Notes under the pieces: generated by a model
Database searches by the model: none
Told to the model about the DNA's origin: nothing
The model's input: only the letters and a program-made list of their open reading frames with translations
NCBI GenBank assembly: GCA_023264915.1
Contig: JAHFUU010000225.1
Span: forward strand, 1 to 5,385
Source: Microthrixaceae bacterium
GTDB taxonomy: Bacteria; Actinomycetota; Acidimicrobiia; Acidimicrobiales; Acidimicrobilacustridaceae
Length of the DNA stretch: 5,385 bases
Direction of reading: 5' to 3'
Position numbers and translations under genes: made by a program
Part shown: positions 1 through 4,840 of the stretch, in pieces
Layout: the number at the start of each line of letters is the position of its first letter
Position numbering within the stretch: position 1 is the first letter of the stretch

Positions 1-1037
1 GCGTCTGCGCTGGGATCATCCCCTGGAACGTGCCGCTGTTCGTGGGCTCTCTCAAGCTCGGGCCTGCCCTGGCGTCTGGATCCACGATGGTCCTGAAGCC
101 CGCCCCGGAGACGCCACTCGATGCGCTCAAGCTCGCTGAGATCTTCGAGGCTGCCGGCCTGCCCGAAGGCGTGGTCAACATCGTGCCGGCCGACCGCCAG
201 GTCGGCGAGCACCTGGTTCGCCACCCCGACATCGACAAGGTCTCCTTCACCGGTTCCACGGTCGCGGGTCGCAAGATCGGAGCGATATGTGGTGAGCAGC
301 TGAAGCGCTGCACGCTCGAGCTGGGCGGCAAGTCAGCTGCCATCCTGTGCGACGACGTCGTGCTCGACGAAGCCATACCGCAGCTGCTCCCGGCGGCGAT
401 CATGAACAACGGGCAGGCCTGTGTCGCGCAGACCCGGATCCTGGCTCCCCGGTCACGGTATGCCGAGATCACCGACGCGTTGGGCGACGCGGTCGCCCGC
501 TACAAGGTAGGGGACCCCCTCGACCCCGAGACCGAATGCGGTCCCCTGGTCGCAGAGCGCCAGCGTGACAGGGTCGAGGGTTACATCGCCTCCGGCAGAT
601 CCGAAGGCGCAAGGGTCGTCGTGGGCGGTGGCCGTCCCGCCGGCTTCGACAAGGGATGGTGGGTCGAGCCCACGCTGTTCGCGGACGTGGACAACTCCAT
701 GAAGGTCGCACAGGAGGAGATCTTCGGCCCGGTACTTGTGTTGATCCCCTATGACGACGATTCGGATGCGGTCGCCATCGCCAACGACAGCAGCTACGGC
801 CTGTCGGGATCGGTGTGGTCATCTGACTTCGACCGCGCAGTCGGAATCGCCCGCCGGGTCCGTACTGGCACCTACCAGGTGAACCTTCTGTCGATGGACT
901 TCGGCTCACCATTCGGTGGGTTCAAGCAGTCCGGGCTCGGTCGCGAGCTGGGCCCCGAGGGCCTCCACGAGTACCTCGAGGACAAGTCCATCGTCACCCC
1001 GATGGGCAGCGACATCAAGATCGAGCAGTCTGCCTAG
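1..1037 (+). CDS. Aldehyde dehydrogenase, NAD(P)-dependent (5'-truncated)
   Basis: This enzyme oxidises an aldehyde to a carboxylic acid with NAD(P)+ in the cytosol. The reading frame is open from the window edge (first whole codon at base 3), so the true start lies outside. About 344 residues are visible, and roughly 140 are missing compared with a typical ~480-residue family member. Motifs appear in family order: PWN at bases 21-29, which carries the oxyanion-hole Asn; LKPAPETP, with the cofactor-binding Lys at 96-98; FTGSTVAG of the nucleotide fold at 246-269; LELGGKS with the general-base Glu at 318-320; NNGQACVAQTR with the nucleophilic Cys at 420-422; EEIFGP with the cofactor-ribose Glu near 717; and the C-terminal FGGFKQSGLGRELG. 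All key residues are intact. The NNGQACVAQTR form recalls mycobacterial AldA-type enzymes, but the substrate cannot be read from sequence. It is convergent with the next gene, 62 bp away. Confidence 0.95.
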   Translation, partial: VCAGIIPWNVPLFVGSLKLGPALASGSTMVLKPAPETPLDALKLAEIFEAAGLPEGVVNIVPADRQVGEHLVRHPDIDKVSFTGSTVAGRKIGAICGEQLKRCTLELGGKSAAILCDDVVLDEAIPQLLPAAIMNNGQACVAQTRILAPRSRYAEITDALGDAVARYKVGDPLDPETECGPLVAERQRDRVEGYIASGRSEGARVVVGGGRPAGFDKGWWVEPTLFADVDNSMKVAQEEIFGPVLVLIPYDDDSDAVAIANDSSYGLSGSVWSSDFDRAVGIARRVRTGTYQVNLLSMDFGSPFGGFKQSGLGRELGPEGLHEYLEDKSIVTPMGSDIKIEQSA

Positions 1038-1099
1038 GCGGCCCGTCCTGAACATCTGGTCGGGTGGCTCCTGACAGGTGCACCTCGCGGGAACGTGCG
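1038..1099. other. Convergent intergenic spacer without clear terminator
   Basis: This is the short gap between two genes that face each other. It contains a perfect 10-bp palindrome, AGGTGCACCT (1076-1085), but no strong GC stem followed by a T-run. The palindrome is short enough to be chance. Confidence 0.4.
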
Positions 1100-2635
1100 C
1101 TACTCGTAGTCGCTGAGCTTCAAGCGCACCTTGTTGAGCAAGTAGATGCGCTGGCGCTGGGCCTCGTCCATGTCATCGTCCTCGCCATCGAGAGCCGCGA
1201 CCTGGGACGCAGCGAGGATCGAATCGTCGTCTCTGACCCGAGACTCGTCGATCCCAGCCTCAGCGGCGGCGGCCTCGGCCTCAGCGCGCGCTCGGGCGGC
1301 CTCCTGCTCGCGCTCGAGCCTCTGCTCCTCGAGCATCCGCCTAGCAGCCTCGGCACGGGCTTGGGCCTGCTGCTCGGCCAGGGCGCGAGCCTGCTCCTCC
1401 TCTGCCCGCTGTCGCGCAGCCGCCTCGCGGGCTGCCTGCTCAGCCTCCTCACGAGCAATCCGCTCCTGTTCGAGTTGCTGCTGGCGAAGCGCCTCCTCAG
1501 CAGCCGCACGCTCAGCCTCGAGCCGCTCAGCCTCGAGCCGCTCAGCCTCGAGCCGCTCAGCCTCGAGCCGCTCAGCCTCGAGCCGCTCAGCCTCCTGCGC
1601 CACACGCTCAGCCTCAGCAGCCGCACGCTCAGCTTCGAGCCGCGCGGCCTCAGCAGCCGCACGCTCAGCCTCGAGCCGCTCAGCCTCGAGCCGCTCAGCT
1701 TCGAGCCGCGCGGCCTCAGCAGCCGCACGCTCAGCCTGCACGCGTGATTGCTCGCGGGCCAGACGGTCACGCTCGGCCTGGTCGGCATCGGCACGAGCCT
1801 GTGCCTCGGCTGCCTCTTTCGCCAACCGATCGCGCTCGGCCTGCTCGCTGAGGGCGCGCGCCATGGCTTCGGCTTCGTCGCGCTCGTGCTGCTCGCGCTC
1901 GGCCTCCGCCCTCACCGCCGCGTCGCGTGCCTCGCGCTCAGCCTTCTCGGCAGCTTCGGCCTCACGCCGAGCGGCTTCTTTGGCCTTGGCGGCTTCTATG
2001 ACCTGGCGCTGTTGCTCCTCGCGCTCGGCCTTGTCGGCCGCTTCCCTTTCGCGCCGGGCCCGTTCGACCCTTTCTCGCTCGGCCTTCTCAGCTTCATCGC
2101 GCTCCCGCCGCTCGCGATCCTGCCGCTCCCTCTCGGCTACCTCGGCGGCCTGCTTCTCGCGCTTCTCCCTGTCGATCCGGTCGCGCTCGGCCTTTGCCTC
2201 GGCGCGCTTGTTGCGTTCGTCCTCACGTTCCTTGGCCGCAGCTTCCTTGCGCCGCCGCCGTTCCTGGCGCTGGGCTTCAGCCTCCTTCCGTTGGGCTTCC
2301 TTTCGCCGGGCACGGGCCTCGGCTTCGCGCTCGGCCTTCTCGCGCAGCTCCCGTTGAGCCTCGGGACCGAGCGGCGGGGGCGGAAGCCGCCGCAGCCCAA
2401 CCGCGTCGTCAGGGGCTACGGGCGGTGGTGGCACCCGTGGCTTCTGGAACCCGAAGTCGACTTCGCGGCCCCGGTGAAGCTGCGGGTGGGTCATCCGAAG
2501 GCCTGCCACCCACAGCCCAACCATGGCCACCAGAGCGAAGATCGTCAGGTACCAAGGCACACCAAGGATCAACAGCACGAAGCACGCAACCACGATGGCC
2601 CCCAGCGTCGCAAACGCCTTCTGTCTGCGCTTCAC
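1100..2635 (-). CDS. Membrane-anchored long charged-helix (coiled-coil) protein, function unknown
   Basis: I do not recognise a named family. The protein has 511 residues. Residues 7-25 and 28-46 form two closely spaced hydrophobic segments joined by a GVPWYL turn, probably a membrane hairpin. A proline-rich linker (about 65-90, with two PPPP runs) follows. Residues ~91-450 are almost entirely E, R, A, K, Q and D with hardly any Gly or Pro, as in a long coiled coil or ER/K single alpha-helix. Residues 352-376 are five perfect LEAER units, and [12 protein letters not shown] blocks precede them. The tail (~455-511) is acidic and ends in a distinct [16 protein letters not shown] segment, possibly a docking motif. 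The GTG start is supported by GGAG eight bases upstream on the coding strand. The tail and both ends are not low complexity, which supports a real gene. A scaffold, envelope-spanning or cytoskeletal role is possible; similarity to TolA or other coiled-coil proteins would be compositional only. Long open frames on the opposite strand are composition artefacts. Confidence 0.85.
   Translation of the reverse strand: MKRRQKAFATLGAIVVACFVLLILGVPWYLTIFALVAMVGLWVAGLRMTHPQLHRGREVDFGFQKPRVPPPPVAPDDAVGLRRLPPPPLGPEAQRELREKAEREAEARARRKEAQRKEAEAQRQERRRRKEAAAKEREDERNKRAEAKAERDRIDREKREKQAAEVAERERQDRERRERDEAEKAERERVERARREREAADKAEREEQQRQVIEAAKAKEAARREAEAAEKAEREARDAAVRAEAEREQHERDEAEAMARALSEQAERDRLAKEAAEAQARADADQAERDRLAREQSRVQAERAAAEAARLEAERLEAERLEAERAAAEAARLEAERAAAEAERVAQEAERLEAERLEAERLEAERLEAERLEAERAAAEEALRQQQLEQERIAREEAEQAAREAAARQRAEEEQARALAEQQAQARAEAARRMLEEQRLEREQEAARARAEAEAAAAEAGIDESRVRDDDSILAASQVAALDGEDDDMDEAQRQRIYLLNKVRLKLSDYE
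1511..1585 (-). repeat. 15-bp tandem repeat, five perfect copies (LEAER)
   Basis: On the plus strand the unit CTCAGCCTCGAGCCG occurs five times without a mismatch, and a diverged sixth unit starts at 1586. The period is five codons, so copy-number change keeps the frame and lengthens the helix in LEAER steps. Identity at synonymous positions points to recent expansion by slippage or unequal recombination. Confidence 0.95.
1626..1737 (-). repeat. 46-bp direct repeat pair inside the charged-helix gene
   Basis: Bases 1626-1671 and 1692-1737 are identical over 46 bp and start 66 bp apart, with further LEAER-type 15-mers between them. The 66-bp offset is 22 codons, so the duplication is in frame. 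It encodes two copies of an [16 protein letters not shown] block at residues ~301-337. It looks like a segmental duplication separate from the five-copy array nearer the C-terminus. Confidence 0.9.
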
Positions 2636-2718
2636 GCCGGCAGCTCCGTGGCGTGCGGGACGAGACGGGTGCCGTGCACGCTCTCGCGCTGGCCCCTCGG
2701 ATGCCGCTTACGCTCCAT
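2632..2718 (-). CDS. Possible 28-residue leader peptide overlapping the next start
   Basis: An ATG at 2718-2716 opens 28 codons of a basic peptide (begins MERKRHPRG, ends ATELPA). Its TGA overlaps the GTG start of the charged-helix gene in a GTGA arrangement, which is typical of translational coupling. A TAGGGT box lies nine bases before the ATG. There is no good Shine-Dalgarno site, so translation would be leaderless or nearly so. Against it: the peptide is short, has no recognisable motif, and open frames of this length are common in GC-rich DNA. The region could simply be the 5' untranslated part of the downstream gene. Confidence 0.3.
   Translation of the reverse strand: MERKRHPRGQRESVHGTRLVPHATELPA
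2644..2647 (-). promoter_or_regulatory. Ribosome binding site for the charged-helix gene
   Basis: GGAG on the minus strand lies eight bases before the GTG at 2635. It decides the start codon, and the membrane hairpin begins within ten residues of it. Confidence 0.6.
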
Positions 2719-2727
2719 CAGGGGTAA

Positions 2728-2733
2728 ACCCTA
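2728..2733 (-). promoter_or_regulatory. Putative -10 box TAGGGT
   Basis: The minus-strand hexamer TAGGGT fits the actinobacterial TAnnnT -10 consensus and lies nine bases before the ATG at 2718. No clear -35 is visible. The same spacing and neighbouring bases occur before the SDR gene on the other strand. Transcription would start close to the ATG. The box lies in the inverted repeat GGGT-TT-ACCC (2723-2732), which could also be an operator. Confidence 0.4.
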
Positions 2734-2783
2734 GGTTCGCGTCGAGCCTCGTGCTCGCGGACGGCCCTCTGGATGCCTGCGCC

Positions 2784-2852
2784 GCCCCAAAGATGAGGGG
2801 TAGGCCATCCCCGGCGGTCACACGCCTTGGCGGGCCGGGGCGGAGCCCCGTT
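2784..2852 (+). repeat. Intergenic repeat element, copy 1 (right-hand half only)
   Basis: This segment starts GCCCCAAAGATGAGGGG and ends in a hairpin with CGGGGC (2836-2841), loop GGA and GCCCCG (2845-2850), followed by TT. It closely matches 3029-3098, especially the last ~30 bases. A trace of the left-hand half, sharing CGAACCGTGAG, appears just after it at 2871-2884, so the region looks like nested or decayed copies. No gene is supported in 2719-3205. Confidence 0.8.
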
Positions 2853-2904
2853 CCTTGGTGAGGTCGTCAGGCGCGAACCGTGAGCCAGCCTCTGGCCGTG
2901 GCGA

Positions 2905-3100
2905 GATCGGAGATGCCAGGGCGCAGGGCGACGGGCTACGAGGGCGCATCTTCGGGCTCGCCCGTGCGAACCGTGAGCGGCAGCGAGCGGGCCGTTCGCA
3001 CGGAACCAGGTCTGGGCGCCCTTCGGGCGCCCCACAGATGAGGGGTCGACCGTCCCCACGCGGCCACACGCCTTGGCGGGCCGGGGCGGAGCCCGGTTCC
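2905..3100 (+). repeat. Intergenic repeat element, copy 2 (full length)
   Basis: This ~196-bp element matches 4029-4227 in order and orientation. The core, 2946-3000, differs from 4071-4124 by two substitutions and one single-base indel. The element holds several inverted repeats. CGGAGATG (2908-2915) pairs with CATCTTCG (2947-2954) with one G-T wobble. A perfect 10-bp arm pair runs 2962-2971 with 2994-3003. GGGCGCCC-TTC-GGGCGCCC spans 3014-3032. The terminal GGGC-GGA-GCCC hairpin runs into the tandem array that follows. The single-base indel between copies argues against a protein-coding role. It resembles a REP-like or structured-RNA repeat family, but I cannot name it. Confidence 0.85.
3014..3032. 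terminator. Perfect 8-bp-stem hairpin, terminator-like
   Basis: GGGCGCCC, loop TTC, GGGCGCCC. This is the strongest hairpin in the window, but no T-run follows and no gene ends just before it. It may be a structural part of the repeat element rather than a terminator. The other copy has only a decayed version (GGGCGCTCC near 4153). Confidence 0.4.
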
Positions 3101-3190
3101 GTCTTGGCGGGCCGGGGCGGAGCCCGGTTCCGTCTTGGCGGGCCGGGGCGGAGCCCGGTTCCGTCTTGGCGGGCCGGGGCGGAGCCCCGT
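3072..3190 (+). repeat. 31-bp tandem repeat array, about 3.8 copies
   Basis: Three identical 31-bp units start at 3072, 3103 and 3134. A fourth, starting at 3165, matches for 23 bases and then changes to the CGTTA end. Each unit begins CTTGGCGGGCCGGGGCGGAG and contains a GGGC-GGA-GCCC stem. The last unit and the single copy at 2825-2850 have the perfect six-pair version, CGGGGC-GGA-GCCCCG. The array is an expansion of the terminal part of the intergenic element. It ends exactly where the putative SDR -10 box begins. Confidence 0.95.
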
Positions 3191-3196
3191 TAGTGT
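3191..3196 (+). promoter_or_regulatory. Putative -10 box TAGTGT of the SDR gene
   Basis: TAGTGT fits TAnnnT and stands nine bases before the SDR ATG. There is no Shine-Dalgarno site in the 15 bases upstream, so a leaderless or near-leaderless transcript is likely. A weak -35-like TTGGCG lies in the last array unit (3166-3171), with a long 19-base spacer. The resemblance to the minus-strand box at 2728-2733 supports it. Confidence 0.45.
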
Positions 3197-3205
3197 TCTC
3201 CCATC

Positions 3206-3970
3206 ATGCGCACGGTTGTCGTGACAGGTTCGGCGACGGGACTGGGTGCGGCTGTCAGGAAGCGACTGGAGGCCGACCGGTGCCGGGTCATCGGCGTTGA
3301 CATCTCTGACCAGGAGGTCGTGGCTGACCTGTCCACCGGTAGCGGGCGGGCGCGGGCGATGAACCACGTGATCGACAGGTGCAAGGGATCGCTGGATGGG
3401 CTCGTGGTCTGTGCTGGCCTGGGGCCCCATGTCGAGGACCTGTCGATGATGGTCACGGTCAACTACTACGGCGCGGTCGAGGTGCTCGACGGCTTGCGCC
3501 CGGCGCTTGCCGCTGGTGACAGGCCTGCTGCGGTGGCGATGGCCTCCAACGCCATCAGCGTCACACCCGTTCATGACTTCGCTCTCGTCGACACGCTGCT
3601 CGACGGTGACGAGGCCAACGCCGTGGAGCTCGCTCGTACCCTCGATGGCCCCGTCGTGTATGGGATGACCAAGCTTGCACTCGTGCGCGCCATGCGCCGG
3701 CGGGCCTCACGATGGGGCAAGGCACGAGTCCGGCTGAACGCGGTGGCCCCAGGGCCGTTGGTCTCACCCGTTGTGCCGCCCACCGCTGGTGACTCTGACG
3801 TCGGCCCGATAATCGATGCGCTCCCGGTGCCATTTGACCGTCGGGCTGAGCCTCAAGAGGTCGCCAGCGTTGTGGCTTTCCTGCTCGGGTCCCAGGCGTC
3901 GTTCATCCACGGTTCAGTGGTCTTCGTCGATGGCGGGACCGATGCGCTGGTGCGCCCGGAGTGGTACTGA
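3206..3970 (+). CDS. SDR oxidoreductase, 3-alpha-hydroxysteroid dehydrogenase/carbonyl reductase-like
   Basis: This cytosolic NAD(H)-dependent oxidoreductase probably interconverts a hydroxyl and a keto group on a steroid or other bulky carbonyl compound. It has 254 residues, a normal SDR length. The Rossmann glycine motif TGSATGLG is at 7-14. Asp32 at the end of beta-2 favours NAD over NADP. CAGLG (69-73) replaces the usual NNAG, and Asn86 is in VNYYG. The catalytic triad is Ser114, Tyr152 and Lys156 (YGMTK). The PG motif is at 182-183, and the C-terminus reads VDGGTDALVRPEWY. From memory, Comamonas testosteroni HsdA (3-alpha-HSD/carbonyl reductase) shares the TG-ATG-GAA-RK-LEA opening, VDI-D-EV-ADLST, DGLV-CAGLGP, VNY-GA, RRAEP-E-ASV-AFL and the DGG-DA--RP tail, so the subfamily call is strong. 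The real substrate is unproven. The gene stands alone on its strand between two direct copies of the intergenic repeat. Start: the first ATG, directly before the Rossmann fold. Confidence 0.93.
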   Translation: MRTVVVTGSATGLGAAVRKRLEADRCRVIGVDISDQEVVADLSTGSGRARAMNHVIDRCKGSLDGLVVCAGLGPHVEDLSMMVTVNYYGAVEVLDGLRPALAAGDRPAAVAMASNAISVTPVHDFALVDTLLDGDEANAVELARTLDGPVVYGMTKLALVRAMRRRASRWGKARVRLNAVAPGPLVSPVVPPTAGDSDVGPIIDALPVPFDRRAEPQEVASVVAFLLGSQASFIHGSVVFVDGGTDALVRPEWY

Positions 3971-3993
3971 ACGACCGTTCCCGCCCCAGCCCG

Positions 3994-4006
3994 GCGCTGC
4001 GAGCGC
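3994..4006 (+). terminator. Weak hairpin after the SDR gene
   Basis: GCGCT, loop GCG, AGCGC begins 24 bases after the SDR stop and is followed by GATTCAGTT. The stem is only five pairs and there is no clean T-run, so it is at best a weak terminator. Confidence 0.3.
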
Positions 4007-4028
4007 GATTCAGTTCTGGCCGAGGGAA

Positions 4029-4227
4029 GATCGAAGATGTCCGGGAGCCACGCAACGGCCACCGGGGCACGCATCTTCGGGCTTGCACGTGCGAACCGTG
4101 AGCGGCAGCGAGCGGGCGTTCGCAGGTGAGCGCCCCACCGATTGGCGTGATGGGCGCTCCAGAAGATGAAGCGCCGAGGATCCCATCCCGATCACTTGGC
4201 TCCGCGGGCTTGGGCGGAGCCCCGTCA
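4029..4227 (+). repeat. Intergenic repeat element, copy 3 (full length, diverged)
   Basis: This element is collinear with 2905-3100 and in the same orientation, with ~1,124 bp between equivalent points. The core at 4071-4124 is nearly identical to 2946-3000; the flanks are more diverged. The outer stem is perfect here: CGAAGATG (4032-4039) with CATCTTCG (4072-4079). TGCGAAC (4090-4096) pairs with GTTCGCA (4118-4124). The terminal GGGC-GGA-GCCC hairpin is at 4212-4222. The element fills the SDR/membrane-protein gap, and its last bases contain the TGA stop of the minus-strand gene. There is no gene in 3971-4224. Confidence 0.85.
4212..4222 (-). terminator. Repeat-derived hairpin just after the PVAQ protein stop
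   Basis: Read on the minus strand, the stop codon is followed after a few bases by a GGGC-TCC-GCCC hairpin. The stem is four pairs and no T-run follows, so any terminator activity would be factor-assisted. This is the same hairpin that is multiplied in the 31-bp array. Confidence 0.35.
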
Positions 4228-4767
4228 GAACTGGCGAGGCGCTTCTGCGGCCCCCACCTCATGGGCAGGCTGGCCAGGCTGCGGAGCCGGCTGGGCAACG
4301 GGTTGGGCAACCGGTTGGGCGACCGGTTGGGCGACCGGTTGGGCGACCGGGGGCTGGACAGGCTGGGCTGGAACGGGCTGTCGCGGTCGGACCGCGGCTT
4401 GGAGCAGCGACTCGATCCGCTCGAGGGCCTCGACCTGGCGGTCTGTCTGGGAACGTTCCTCATAGATGTAGCGAACCAGCCAGAACCTGAGATAGCGCGT
4501 CAACGAGTAGCGGACGAACAGAGCCGCCCCGGCGGTGGCCAGCACAACAGCGAAAGCCCCGCCTGAGATCACATAGGGAAGCTGGTCGTTCAGCAGGGCT
4601 GATCCCGAGACCTTCCACCACGTCCACACGATCACGACGACCGATGCTCCGATGCAACCCAGGCCTGCGGTCAGCCAGGCCCGTTCGGTCTCGTCTGCGG
4701 GCGTCGGGATCTTCAGATCCGCTACCTCCCGGTGGAACTGCTCGACTCGTCGTTGGTTGGTTTCCAT
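4225..4767 (-). CDS. Small membrane protein with PVAQ-repeat C-terminal tail, function unknown
   Basis: I do not recognise a family. The protein has 180 residues from the ATG at 4767. I prefer this start to an upstream in-frame one at 4881 because GGGAG lies six bases before it and because the longer form would overlap livF and add a low-complexity leader. A soluble acidic/basic N-terminus (1-30) is followed by two transmembrane helices (about 31-51 and 65-85), then a basic, aromatic juxtamembrane stretch (RYSLTRYLRFWLVRYIYEER, 86-105). A short amphipathic helix (106-125) leads into a Pro/Gln/Ala tail with five PVAQ units (about 140-159). Both termini probably face the same side, and the positive charge after the second helix suggests the cytoplasm. 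It lies 73 bp after livF on the same strand and could be co-transcribed, but nothing visible ties it to amino-acid transport. Confidence 0.8.
   Translation of the reverse strand: METNQRRVEQFHREVADLKIPTPADETERAWLTAGLGCIGASVVVIVWTWWKVSGSALLNDQLPYVISGGAFAVVLATAGAALFVRYSLTRYLRFWLVRYIYEERSQTDRQVEALERIESLLQAAVRPRQPVPAQPVQPPVAQPVAQPVAQPVAQPVAQPAPQPGQPAHEVGAAEAPRQF
4291..4350 (-). repeat. 12-bp tandem repeat, five copies (PVAQ)
   Basis: Five 12-base units run head to tail: three identical TTGGGCGACCGG (4315-4350), one TTGGGCAACCGG (4303-4314) and one CTGGGCAACGGG (4291-4302). In the minus-strand frame every unit reads PVAQ, and the differences are synonymous. The period keeps the frame, so tail length could vary between strains. 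Confidence 0.95.
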
Positions 4768-4773
4768 TGGTGG

Positions 4774-4778
4774 CTCCC
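4774..4778 (-). promoter_or_regulatory. Ribosome binding site for the PVAQ membrane protein
   Basis: GGGAG on the minus strand, six bases before the ATG at 4767, fixes that start. A second GGGAGCC lies ten bases further upstream, a small direct repeat. No convincing terminator or promoter is seen in the 73-bp gap to livF. Confidence 0.65.
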
Positions 4779-4840
4779 TTTGGCTCCCTGAAGTCTTGGG
4801 CCCAGCGCCCGCTCGGGTCCCAACACGTGCGTTGTGGTTG

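Noticed and set aside
1076..1085. Palindrome AGGTGCACCT as an operator or terminator
   Set aside because: Ten bases, no loop, no T-run, and no promoter nearby; chance is an adequate explanation.
1146..2734. Long open frames on the plus strand opposite the charged-helix gene (Ser/Arg/Ala-rich and Leu-rich proteins of over 300 residues)
   Set aside because: They are mirror images of the GAG/GCC/CGC-rich coding strand. They have no sensible start signals or motifs, and the minus-strand product has membrane segments, a linker and a specific C-terminus.
2855..3193. Plus-strand frames reading through the 31-bp array (AGRGG/GGPGRSP-type peptides)
   Set aside because: 31 is not a multiple of three, so the array cycles through all frames. 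The peptide repeats are a by-product of the DNA repeat.
2936..3574. Minus-strand frame of 212 codons across the repeat region and the SDR start
   Set aside because: It overlaps the well-supported SDR gene antisense, and the rest is made of the repeat element, whose copies differ by a frameshifting base.
2784..4227. CRISPR array
   Set aside because: The 31-bp units are contiguous without unique spacers, and the larger repeats are only two or three and widely spaced. No cas gene is present.
2905..4227. Composite transposon or insertion sequence around the SDR gene
   Set aside because: The flanking repeats are direct, ~200 bp long, contain no transposase frame, and show no terminal inverted repeats or target-site duplication.
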